Source: Clostridium sporogenes (GTDB lineage Bacteria; Bacillota; Clostridia; Clostridiales; Clostridiaceae). Taken from it: 64,000 nucleotides of DNA. Shown one piece after another: positions 55,577-63,528 of this stretch; positions within the stretch are counted from its first letter, which is position 1; each line of letters starts with the position of its first letter. The position numbers were made by a program, and so were the translations under genes. The notes below the pieces were generated by a model, which saw nothing but the letters and a program-made list of their open reading frames with translations, was not told the DNA's origin and ran no database searches. The DNA lies in contig NZ_CP011663.1 in NCBI RefSeq assembly GCF_001020205.1, positions 2,108,001 through 2,172,000 of the forward strand, in the 5' to 3' direction.

Positions 55577-57309
55577 CGTTTCAATTCCTCCTTTGACATC
55601 TGGCTAGCGGCTATCTCATAATAAATTTTGCAGTTTCTTAGTAGCTGATCATGAGTTCCTATACCAACCACTTCTCCTTCGTTCAATACAATAATTTTTG
55701 TGGCATCCATAATAGAAGATACTTTCTGAGCCACGATCAAAGTAATAGCATCTGTAGTTTCATTTTTTAATCTCTTTCTCAATTTAGCATCTGTTTTAGA
55801 ATCCAATGCGGAAAAAGAATCGTCAAATATATAGATGTTCGGCTTTCTTACAACAGCTCTTGCAATGCTCAACCTTTGTTTTTGTCCACCAGATACATTG
55901 CTTCCTCCCTCTTCTATCATTTCCTCAAACTGGTCTGGCTTATCTTTGATAAAATCATAAGCCTGGGAAACTTTGGCGCTATGTTCTATTTCAGATTGCA
56001 CCGCGTTATGTTTTCCATAGCGGATATTTTCATTGATGCTACCAGAAAACAGCAGGGCTTTTTGTGGAATAAAACCGATTTTTTGACGCAATGATATTAA
56101 ATCATATTTTCTAACATCTACTCCATCTACTTTAATGCTACCTTTAGTTACATCATAAAATCTAGGAATAAGATTGATTAACGTACTTTTACCGCTACCA
56201 GTACTTCCAATAAAAGCAACTTTCTCCCCTTTCTCTGCCTGAAAACTTATATCATGTAATACAGGAACTTCACCGTCAGGATATTGAAAGGTTACATGAT
56301 CAAATTCTAAAGTTCCCCTTTCATCTCCATAGGTTACTGCATTTTCAGGATTTTTAATAACCGGTTCTTCCTCTAGAAGCTCTTGGATACGTCTAGCACT
56401 AATTTCTGCACGGGGATACATTACGAATATCATAGAAAACAACATCATAGAAAACATGGCATGGAACATATATTCCTGGAATGCCACTAATTTTCCCACC
56501 TGTAGTGTTCCTGCATCAATCATTTTGCTAGATAGGATAAATACAATTACAACTGCAAGATTTAATAGCAGGAAGAAGGCTGGCTGAGCAATAGACATCA
56601 ACTTAAATAACTTTTTTGCATTAGATGCATAATCTTCGTTGGCTTCGTAAAATCGCTTAGTTTCATAGCGATCTTTCCGGAATGCACGAATAACTCTAAC
56701 TCCAGTTAAATTCTCTCTTGTAATTCGATTTAACCTGTCCATTCCCTTCTGTTGCCTAGTACTAATTGGATTACTGGTTCTAGCAATGAGATATACTCCA
56801 AAGCATATAATAGGAATACATCCTCCAATTACCATAGACAAAGTTACACTTGTCTTTATTACCATAAACATGCTGATTAAAATCATTATCGGCGTTAAAA
56901 ATGCCATTCTAAGTAGAACATTAATAAACTGCATGAGAATAAAAGCATCATTGGTGGTTCTGGTAATCATACTGGATACACCGAATTTATTATATTCTCT
57001 ATGTGAAAATTCCTGAGCTTTTTTGAAAATGTCATTTCTAATATCTCTTGTAATTGAGGTACTCACCTTGGAACTACAATAGGCCAAAACAATATTTCCA
57101 ATACCACCAATAATGGCCAAAATCAAAATGACAATACCCAGCTTATAAATATAGACTCTATCTTTCAATACAATGCCTCGGTCTATCATATTAGAGACAA
57201 TTGTAGGAATTCCAAGCTCTGCCGCAGCAAATCCAAGCACCGCTAGGATGTTGCAAAATACGTATAGCTTATACTTTTTTAAATACTGTAAAATTAACTT
57301 CATATTCAA
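55573..57309 (-). CDS. Heterodimeric ABC exporter subunit, degenerate ATPase site (second system)
   Basis: The 578-residue half-transporter has GSTGSGKST, NVSGGQKQRLSIARA and IYIFDDSFSALD, with Asp in place of the catalytic Glu, as in the subunit at 29613-31940. It lacks the about 190-residue extracellular insertion of that paralogue. It is first in its operon, transcribed from a MerR-type promoter (57371-57401) divergent from the regulator gene. Confidence 0.93.
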   Translation of the reverse strand: MNMKLILQYLKKYKLYVFCNILAVLGFAAAELGIPTIVSNMIDRGIVLKDRVYIYKLGIVILILAIIGGIGNIVLAYCSSKVSTSITRDIRNDIFKKAQEFSHREYNKFGVSSMITRTTNDAFILMQFINVLLRMAFLTPIMILISMFMVIKTSVTLSMVIGGCIPIICFGVYLIARTSNPISTRQQKGMDRLNRITRENLTGVRVIRAFRKDRYETKRFYEANEDYASNAKKLFKLMSIAQPAFFLLLNLAVVIVFILSSKMIDAGTLQVGKLVAFQEYMFHAMFSMMLFSMIFVMYPRAEISARRIQELLEEEPVIKNPENAVTYGDERGTLEFDHVTFQYPDGEVPVLHDISFQAEKGEKVAFIGSTGSGKSTLINLIPRFYDVTKGSIKVDGVDVRKYDLISLRQKIGFIPQKALLFSGSINENIRYGKHNAVQSEIEHSAKVSQAYDFIKDKPDQFEEMIEEGGSNVSGGQKQRLSIARAVVRKPNIYIFDDSFSALDSKTDAKLRKRLKNETTDAITLIVAQKVSSIMDATKIIVLNEGEVVGIGTHDQLLRNCKIYYEIAASQMSKEELKR

Positions 57310-57346
57310 CCTCTCTTTTGTCAGCGATTTTTTGTAAAATCAATCC

Positions 57347-57375
57347 TTGATTTCCCCATCAACATATATTATGAT
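57347..57375 (+). promoter_or_regulatory. Putative promoter of the MerR-family gene
   Basis: TTGATT (57347-57352), 17 bases, TATGAT (57370-57375). The transcript would start inside the dyad at 57379-57397, so the regulator could repress its own gene while activating the divergent exporter. Confidence 0.5.
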
Positions 57376-57401
57376 AAACTATAATGTTACATTATAGTCA
57401 A
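57371..57401 (-). promoter_or_regulatory. MerR-type promoter and operator of the exporter operon
   Basis: On the minus strand TTGACT (57401-57396) and TATCAT (57376-57371) are 19 bases apart, the elongated spacing typical of promoters activated by MerR proteins. The spacer is covered by the perfect dyad CTATAATGTAACATTATAG (57397-57379). Confidence 0.82.
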
Positions 57402-57417
57402 GAGGAGATTAAAAAAA

Positions 57418-58239
57418 ATGCAAGAAAAATATTTTACCACTGGAGAATTCGCTAAGATGTGTAATGTTGAAAAACATGTTCTTTTTCACTATGATGACAT
57501 CGGCCTATTCCGACCGGCAATAATTAAGAAAAATGGTTACCGTTATTACTCTTATCATCAGTATTTTACATTCTCTGTTATATTGAACCTAAAAAAAATT
57601 GGAATGTCTTTAAAGGACATAAAAATCTATCTTGAGCATCGCAATCCGTCCATGTTTTTAGATTTATTAGAAGAAAAAAGTAAAGAGGTGGCTGAAAAAA
57701 TAAAATATTTTGAAGATATACAGGAAATGATTGAAAGCATGAAAGCCATGACCACAGAAGGTATAAATAGCCACAATAACATTTACTTAGAATACTTACC
57801 TAAGGAGACCATTCTCCCATCAAATAATATGGAGAATTCATCAAATAAAACCTTTGCCAACTATATGCAAGAGTATATTAAATTCTGTCAAGATCTAGGA
57901 ATTGCAGTTCAGGAATCTGTAGGTGGCATCATATCAGTTAAAAACTTAAGAAAGAATAAATCCACAAATCTTTCTTATCTGTATATCAAAACAAAATCCT
58001 TTCTACCAGGTAAAACAGTAATTCGAAAACCAGGAATCTATCTATGTGGATACTTTGAAGGTACATATGATGACTTATGCCATGCTTATGAGAAAATGCT
58101 AAATTATGCGGATGAGAATGGAATTTCTTTAGGAGATTACTCTTTTGAGGAGTACCTAATTTCTGATATTTCCCAAAAAGAACAAAAACATTATATTACA
58201 AAACTAATGATAGAAACTTTAGAAAATGACTTAACATAG
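57418..58239 (+). CDS. MerR-family regulator (BmrR-like)
   Basis: The 273-residue protein has an N-terminal MerR winged helix (TGEFAKMCNVEKHVLFHYDDIGLF, then GYRYYSYHQ), a coiled-coil dimer helix (about 80-115) and a C-terminal effector-binding domain of the GyrI/BmrR type (about 125-270). It should sense a hydrophobic or cationic compound and untwist the 19-bp-spacer promoter of the divergent exporter operon. The ribosome binding site AGAGGAGA overlaps the exporter -35 box. Confidence 0.92.
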   Translation: MQEKYFTTGEFAKMCNVEKHVLFHYDDIGLFRPAIIKKNGYRYYSYHQYFTFSVILNLKKIGMSLKDIKIYLEHRNPSMFLDLLEEKSKEVAEKIKYFEDIQEMIESMKAMTTEGINSHNNIYLEYLPKETILPSNNMENSSNKTFANYMQEYIKFCQDLGIAVQESVGGIISVKNLRKNKSTNLSYLYIKTKSFLPGKTVIRKPGIYLCGYFEGTYDDLCHAYEKMLNYADENGISLGDYSFEEYLISDISQKEQKHYITKLMIETLENDLT

Positions 58240-58267
58240 TATAGGCATCTGCCATATGTTGAGTCAT

Positions 58268-58423
58268 TTATTTTTGTATCTTTTCATCAAAGTGAAGCCC
58301 TATACCATCTATATCTTCCTTATCTCTTATAGTTATCTTGCTTATGATTATAACACTGTTATCTCTCTTAAAGTCAATGCTATCAGCAGCTTCAAAGGAA
58401 GTCTCCGTTATTTGTGGTGCATT
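58268..58423 (-). pseudogene. Gene remnant (C-terminal fragment), unrecognised
   Basis: An open stretch of 51 codons on the minus strand without a good start reads ...TETSFEAADSIDFKRDNSV, then IIISKITIRDKEDIDG... and ends in a stop. It is protein-like in composition but has no start codon or ribosome binding site. An adjacent 35-bp segment (CACCGTAACGGATATAACAT... near 58425) recurs at about 59386, suggesting decay or rearrangement on both sides of the flavoprotein gene. The rest of 58240-58595 is empty. Confidence 0.35.
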
Positions 58424-58595
58424 TCACCGTAACGGATATAACATAGACTTTTCCTATCTTTATACGCTACTTATTTTTTACAGTATCCTTTTTGGTACTA
58501 TGATACTAAAAAGTACGTACTTGTAATAGTAATACTTGTATTCTAGAATAATATCATAATATAAAAATAGTATAAAAGTAAAGCGAGGTATAAAA

Positions 58596-59222
58596 ATGAA
58601 AGTATTACTTATTAATGGAAGTCCTAAGGTTAAAGGATGTACCTATACTGCCTTATGCGAAGTAGCAAAGGAACTGGAAAAACAAAATATTGAAACAGAA
58701 ATTTTTCATATTGGAAACAAGCCTATTCGCGGTTGCATGGCTTGCGGAGGTTGTTCTAGAAATGAGGCTAGCAAGTGCGTATTTGACGATGATACTGTAA
58801 ATATAGCCCTTGAAAAAGCTAAAGAAACCGATGGTTTTATCTTTGGTTCCCCTGTACATTATGCTGCTTCCTCTGGCCAAATAACATCTTTTTTAGATAG
58901 ATTCTTTTATGCAGGAGATAGCTTTCAGTATAAACCTGGTGCCGCTATTGTAAGCTGTCGCCGCGGTGGTTCAACTGCAGCCTTTGATCAGTTAAATAAA
59001 TATTTTACTATTTCAAACATGCCTATTGTATCTTCTCAATATTGGAATATGGTTCATGGAAATACTCCTGAAGAAGTAAAACAAGATTTAGAAGGAATGC
59101 AAACAATGAGATTATTAGGTAAAAATATGGCCTGGCTTTTGAAAAGTATAGATGCTGGTAAAGAAGCAGGAGTTGCACTCCCAGAAAAAGAACCAAGAGC
59201 ATGGACCAATTTTATACGTTAA
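58596..59222 (+). CDS. Flavodoxin-fold NAD(P)H-dependent FMN reductase / iron-sulfur flavoprotein-like
   Basis: The 208-residue protein starts MKVLLINGSPKVKGCTYTAL, the FMN phosphate-binding loop of the NADPH-dependent FMN reductase family. It contains CMACGGCSRNEASKC, a cysteine cluster (CxxCxxC plus Cys) as in archaeal/clostridial iron-sulfur flavoproteins, and GSPVHYAASSGQITSFLDRFFY. The electron partner and substrate are unknown. GAGGTA is the likely ribosome binding site. Confidence 0.88.
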   Translation: MKVLLINGSPKVKGCTYTALCEVAKELEKQNIETEIFHIGNKPIRGCMACGGCSRNEASKCVFDDDTVNIALEKAKETDGFIFGSPVHYAASSGQITSFLDRFFYAGDSFQYKPGAAIVSCRRGGSTAAFDQLNKYFTISNMPIVSSQYWNMVHGNTPEEVKQDLEGMQTMRLLGKNMAWLLKSIDAGKEAGVALPEKEPRAWTNFIR

Positions 59223-59230
59223 TCTTAGAA

Positions 59231-59308
59231 GAGGATGTCTCAAAATAGCCCTAATTTTAATATATTTATGGTTTTAAATTAAGGCTATTTTTATTTTGAC
59301 ACACCCTT
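59231..59308. mobile_element. MITE-like element, short form
   Basis: GAGGATGTCTCAAAATAGCC (59231-59250) and its inverted copy ending at 59308 (GGCTATTTTTATTTTGACAC) match the ends of the 289-bp element at 52374-52662. The middle is only TAATATATTTATGG. It starts 9 bp after the flavoprotein stop and may also act as its terminator. Confidence 0.68.
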
Positions 59309-59679
59309 TTCTAATTTAAAAATCCCTTCATTACTTGTGGTTTATACATTGCTGTAAAAAATCTATGTTATTTATGACATTGTTTACCGTAACAGATATA
59401 ACATAAACTTTTTCTAAGTTATACATTAGGTCTACTATATAAATATAGGCTTACATTATATACTTTATTAAAGGTTCAACATTTAAAAATATAGTTCAAC
59501 AGTGAAATAGAAAAAATAGTATAAATTATTATATACTATCCCTTCTAATAATATATCAATAATCACATATTGAAAAGTTTTTAATTCAACATCGTCTTTA
59601 ATAAAGCCTATCAATTTTACATATATTTCTTCAAGCATTTTGTATTTGGGTGACTATTAACTTTCCTCTTATCCATTTT
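59309..59679. other. Intergenic region with decayed sequence
   Basis: No convincing gene. A 51-codon minus-strand frame (59638-59483, starting MLEEIYVKLIGFIKDD) has no ribosome binding site and is probably a remnant. TACCGTAACAGATATAACATA at about 59386 repeats a sequence at about 58427. Confidence 0.4.
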
Positions 59680-59945
59680 TTAGTCACATTCAGTTGCATG
59701 CGGTATACTTTGTGGGAATCTAAATATATTCTCATAATCGTATTTGCCCTTAACTTGGGTCAGTAGATTAAAGTTTCTACCATAGTAAGCCCTTGTCCAA
59801 TATGAAAATAAGTTAATAATTACTCCCATAGTCATTACGAGTGCCTAGCCCTCCATTTATTGTTACCATACCCGTGAAACAAGCATCGCCATTATTATAT
59901 ATTTTTCCCTTCAAATTTAATCCTAAATTTTTAATAAGTAATCTA
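59680..59945 (-). pseudogene. Remnant of FAD-linked oxidase, berberine-bridge (BBE) domain
   Basis: Reading leftward from about 59813 the frame gives SYWTRAYYGRNFNLL, then KYDYENIFRFPQSIP and a stop at 59680. This is the typical C-terminal BBE motif (YYG-x-N...KYDP-x-N-F-x-x-PQSI) of FAD-binding oxidases. The preceding stretch (59945-59815) codes GKIYNNGDACFTG... in another frame and ends in a stop, so the gene is frameshifted and lacks its FAD-binding N-terminal part. Confidence 0.7.
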
Positions 59946-60036
59946 TTGAATCCTAATTATAAGAATAACATTTCTTATAATTTATATAGTATAATCCATG
60001 ATTTTAAAATAGCTTAATTATTAAAATTAGCTATTA

Positions 60037-60086
60037 TCTCTTAAGCCCTTAAGCATACTTGGACAATTGCTTAGGGGCTTAAGAGA
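60037..60086. terminator. 19-bp hairpin downstream of the rph-like gene
   Basis: TCTCTTAAGCCCTTAAGCA (60037-60055) pairs with 60068-60086 with a single G-T/C-A type mismatch. A second smaller inverted repeat (AATAGCT/AGCTATT, 60008-60036) lies just beyond, followed leftward by TTTTAAAA. It probably ends the tetR-rph transcript. Confidence 0.72.
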
Positions 60087-60172
60087 AACGGCATGACCAG
60101 AAGAATTAGGCTATATCCTAACGCAATCACCAAAGTCGCAAGCTTTAAAGCGAAAATAGGCTTTTTATCCAT
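60071..60172 (-). CDS. 33-residue hydrophobic peptide, possible truncated transporter start
   Basis: ATG 60172 lies inside the last codons of the rph-like gene (AATGGATAA, overlapping its stop) and opens MDKKPIFALKLATLVIALGY, then SLILLVMPFLLSP and a stop. It looks like the first membrane helix of a transporter (major facilitator type). The frame ends within the terminator hairpin. I read it as the remaining start of a third operon gene whose rest has been lost; a genuine small membrane peptide is possible. Its GC content matches the rph cassette, not the flanks. Confidence 0.4.
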   Translation of the reverse strand: MDKKPIFALKLATLVIALGYSLILLVMPFLLSP

Positions 60173-62732
60173 TAATCGTCACCGTTCCCTCATAACCGTC
60201 CACCGTTATCATTTGTCCACTTTCAATGCTTCTCGTGGCGGTGTGTGTCGCCATAACAGCAGGGATACCATATTCCCGTGCAACAATGCTTGAATGACTG
60301 AGAGGACCGCCAATATCCGTTACAATTGCACTTGCAGAGGCAAACAAGGGTGTCCAAGCGGGAGTTGTAGTAACAGCAACCAATACACTTCCCGGTTGGA
60401 AATTTTCAAAATCTGCCGGACTATTCAGTACACAGGCGCGAGCTGTCACAACACCAGAACTGGTTCCTATACCCCTCAACACGGTTTTTCCATCTTTTTG
60501 TTTCTGTGGTGCATGTGATGTGCTTTTTGCATTCTTCTCAGGTAACTGAGCTGGCGACACATACCCCTGGTATTTTTTTAGTTCCGTTTTTCGCGCAAGT
60601 ATCGCCTTGCTTCTATCGGATAAAGGTATATTTTCGTCTAACTGTACTATGAGTTTTTCCAATTCCGATTTTGTGAGCCAGTAAATATCATCCAGATGCG
60701 AAGTAACTCCGCCACGTATAAGGCGGGCTGAAATTTCCTGAAACATCCGGCGAATCAGCGGATGCCCCATTCCCATCAAATAAATAGCATTTTCACGCAT
60801 AGGGGCGGTTTGCTGCGCCCAATGGAGCAACTTCAAAAACAGTTTTTTGCGTGAGCTACCTATATGTTGTAAAATTTCTTCTTCTGCCTGTTTCCTACGC
60901 TTTTCAAATGTGGCTTGACGTAAAAAAGGACTTTCCCCTTTTCCTTCCACAAATGTTTTTATGGATTCAAAGGTTGGTGTAAGTGTTTCCTGCGGTGTGG
61001 AATACGCAAAATCAAATTCATAAGCGGTACGACCAAACTCTTTAAAATACTGATTGATTCGATTTTTCCATTCTATCCATACTTCCTGCGAAACTTCGGC
61101 AGGCAGAACTGAGGACATAAAATCTTCCGCTATCTTTGTTGTCGTATTGTTTTGCAGATAAAGGTTGAGGGTGCTATTTTGCTTTACCCATTCCGAGAGG
61201 CTCCACAGGTTCTTTTCCGCTTGCAGAGCAATCGTATCAAATCCAAGCAGGAAAACAGAAGTATCTGTCATACCAGCGCGGCGAGCCGCTCCCTGAAATA
61301 ATTTTGTAAATAATGTTTCGCTGATAGAGGCGGCGGGCAATGTAAGCTGAATCCTTGTGAAATAAATACACGCGGCATAAAATACAGTCTGAATCCCCTC
61401 CATTATTTGATGAGCGTTCAGCATATGCATGGGCTTTTCTTCCCATTGTTTAATCACATCCTCAAATTCTTTTCGTGCCGCTTCCCAGCGTGCAACGCTG
61501 TTCGTGAGCGCCCGGCGCAAAGAGCGGAGCGAAAGGGATTTGACAGCAATCAAAAGTGGCTTTGATTTGGCAGAAAGATAAACATATCCGTTAATAATCG
61601 TATATGCTCCGTTTTCTGGCAGTAGCTTTTTCGCGCTTTTACCAAACATATCTACCCATAAAAGCGCCGACGCACGGTTGACGATTTCAAGGCCAAGCGT
61701 GGCGAACAAGGGCGTAACAGGATTTGGCAAGTGTTCCGCCAGACTGCCTTTTGTGTATATAACATCCTTTTCCGGTAACGTCCATTCGGGCGGCAGGACA
61801 GTAATGGGGCGAGCCTGAACAATATACAATTTATCTTTTTCCAGTGCCCACTCTACATCCATAGGCATTTGATAATACTTCTCAATTTTCTTCCCAAGCT
61901 TTGTCAACCGCATGACTTGATTGCGGGTAAGAGCATGTTTTTTCCTCAACCGTTCAGGAACTGGGATTTCTTCCGTTCCATCTGAGGTGCGAACCGTCAT
62001 GATCTCTTTGTTTGCTACTTCATACGATACAATTCGTTCGGCGTTTTTATCTACAACGATTGTATCAGGGGTGACTAAGCTGGAAACCACCGATTCGCCA
62101 AGTCCCCACGCGGCGTTAATAATCATTTCGCTACGTCTGCCATTGATAGGGTTTACCGTAAACATAACGCCAGACGCATCGGAAAACGCAAGCTTTTGTA
62201 CTACAACAGCAAGCGCGACAATCTCCTGCTTTATATCATTCTTCACGCGGTAAGCAATAGCGCGTGCTGTCCACAGGGAAGCCCAGCACCGCTTTACAGC
62301 GGCAAGGACTTCATTCTCACCTTGTATGTTAAGATAGGTTTCCTGCTGGCCCGCAAAAGAAGCGTCGGGCAAATCCTCGGCGGTCGCGGAGGAACGGACA
62401 GCTACCGCGATGTTTCCTAATCCAGCATAAGCGGTTTTAATTGCCGCCGACACTTCCTGCGGCATTTCTCCATTATGGAAAAGCATCCCAATCTGCGTAG
62501 AAACATCTTCAAGCTGGCTGGTATTGTTGGAATCAATACCGTCCAGCAACTTATTAATGTGAGGCTCAATACGGTTCATCTCAACAAAACTCTGGTATGA
62601 AGCAGTCGTAACATGAAAGCCGTCTGGCACAGGGATGCCCGCTGTCATAAGTTTTGATAAAGACATACCCTTTCCGCCGACCATTTCAAGGGTTGCCTGT
62701 TTATGCGCCAATGGTAGGATATAATAAATCAT
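60165..62732 (-). CDS. Rifampin phosphotransferase / PEP synthase-like protein
   Basis: The 855-residue protein has three parts: an ATP-grasp domain (about 1-320; GGKGMSLSKL, VRSSATAEDLPDASFAGQ, DVEWALEKDKLYIVQARPI), a long middle substrate region (about 330-750), and a C-terminal swivelling His domain with H813 in GGPLSHSSIVAREYGIPAV. This domain order (ATP-grasp, variable, His) is that of rifampin phosphotransferase, which inactivates rifamycins using ATP; PEP synthase itself lacks this order. It could also be a related dikinase of unknown substrate. Codons are far richer in G and C than neighbouring genes. Its ribosome binding site GGAGGTG is inside the tetR 3' end. Confidence 0.82.
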   Translation of the reverse strand: MIYYILPLAHKQATLEMVGGKGMSLSKLMTAGIPVPDGFHVTTASYQSFVEMNRIEPHINKLLDGIDSNNTSQLEDVSTQIGMLFHNGEMPQEVSAAIKTAYAGLGNIAVAVRSSATAEDLPDASFAGQQETYLNIQGENEVLAAVKRCWASLWTARAIAYRVKNDIKQEIVALAVVVQKLAFSDASGVMFTVNPINGRRSEMIINAAWGLGESVVSSLVTPDTIVVDKNAERIVSYEVANKEIMTVRTSDGTEEIPVPERLRKKHALTRNQVMRLTKLGKKIEKYYQMPMDVEWALEKDKLYIVQARPITVLPPEWTLPEKDVIYTKGSLAEHLPNPVTPLFATLGLEIVNRASALLWVDMFGKSAKKLLPENGAYTIINGYVYLSAKSKPLLIAVKSLSLRSLRRALTNSVARWEAARKEFEDVIKQWEEKPMHMLNAHQIMEGIQTVFYAACIYFTRIQLTLPAASISETLFTKLFQGAARRAGMTDTSVFLLGFDTIALQAEKNLWSLSEWVKQNSTLNLYLQNNTTTKIAEDFMSSVLPAEVSQEVWIEWKNRINQYFKEFGRTAYEFDFAYSTPQETLTPTFESIKTFVEGKGESPFLRQATFEKRRKQAEEEILQHIGSSRKKLFLKLLHWAQQTAPMRENAIYLMGMGHPLIRRMFQEISARLIRGGVTSHLDDIYWLTKSELEKLIVQLDENIPLSDRSKAILARKTELKKYQGYVSPAQLPEKNAKSTSHAPQKQKDGKTVLRGIGTSSGVVTARACVLNSPADFENFQPGSVLVAVTTTPAWTPLFASASAIVTDIGGPLSHSSIVAREYGIPAVMATHTATRSIESGQMITVDGYEGTVTING

Positions 62733-63340
62733 AATAATTCACCTCCATCATTCATAATTCCGTGTAGAAATATATTCATTGTTTCATCAAGCATTTTTTC
62801 CGGACTGGCTGATGGTCGGGATGTGTAGATGATTGCTATAACGGAGTTAATTAACAAACGCGCCATAAGATCGGCATTCGTTTTACGAAAGATGCCTGCG
62901 GTCACTCCATTTTCAATCACAGATTTTATAATATCCTGATATGCGTAACGCGCAGCTTTCAGCCGCTTTCGATATTCTTCTTCTAAGTAGTCAGATTCTG
63001 TATTTAACCACATCAGCACAGTTCTATACTGCTTTGGTACTCCAAGATGATTCAGCATGATTTTTCTAAGGCACTGTTCCGGCGAAGATTCATCAGCAAT
63101 AATTCTATGAACCTTTTGAATTGTTTCTTCTATTTTTTTCTCAACTGCGTATACAACAATCTCGTCTTTCGTTTTGAAAAAATCATACAGACTGGACTTT
63201 CCCATGTTTGCTAAAACCGCGATTTCCCGCATTGATGTTTTTTGGAATCCATTTTTCTCTATGAGCCGCAAAGCAACACCGATTATTTCTTCCCGGCGCT
63301 CTGCTTGTTGTTCGGGGGTAAGCATAATTCCTTTTGGCAT
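62729..63340 (-). CDS. TetR-family regulator
   Basis: The 203-residue regulator has a TetR helix-turn-helix (KTSMREIAVLANMGKSSLYDFFKTKDEI) and an all-helical effector domain. I chose ATG 63340, with AAGGAGGT 8-15 bases upstream. It overlaps the rph-like gene by four bases (ATGA) as first gene of a two-gene unit. Two matching palindromes lie in its promoter (63359-63414), so it is expected to repress itself and the antibiotic-modifying gene until an inducer binds. Base composition is foreign to the region. Confidence 0.92.
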   Translation of the reverse strand: MPKGIMLTPEQQAERREEIIGVALRLIEKNGFQKTSMREIAVLANMGKSSLYDFFKTKDEIVVYAVEKKIEETIQKVHRIIADESSPEQCLRKIMLNHLGVPKQYRTVLMWLNTESDYLEEEYRKRLKAARYAYQDIIKSVIENGVTAGIFRKTNADLMARLLINSVIAIIYTSRPSASPEKMLDETMNIFLHGIMNDGGELL

Positions 63341-63358
63341 GTGATGGTACCTCCTTGT

Positions 63359-63414
63359 AGCGACCAATGGTCGTTTCTTGTTTCGCTTTTATTGTATAGC
63401 GACCAACGGTCGCT
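63359..63414 (-). promoter_or_regulatory. Promoter with two TetR operators
   Basis: AGCGACCAACGGTCGCT (63398-63414, perfect 7-bp arms) and AGCGACCAATGGTCGTT (63359-63375) are near-identical palindromes. The first fills the spacer of a leftward TTGACA-N18-TACAAT promoter (63420-63415 and 63396-63391); the second overlaps the leader just before the ribosome binding site. Confidence 0.88.
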
Positions 63415-63528
63415 TGTCAAGACTAATTTTTTATAGAAGAATATCTATTAACTATCAATATTAAGTTTTCAACGGATTAGCCCCTTTATTTTGGACAATA
63501 TCTAATTAATTCTTATTTTTTCTTATAA

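Noticed and set aside
60165..62732. Annotation as phosphoenolpyruvate synthase
   Set aside because: The order ATP-grasp, long middle domain, C-terminal His domain fits rifampin phosphotransferase; PEP synthase has the His domain in the middle and a PEP-binding barrel at the C terminus.
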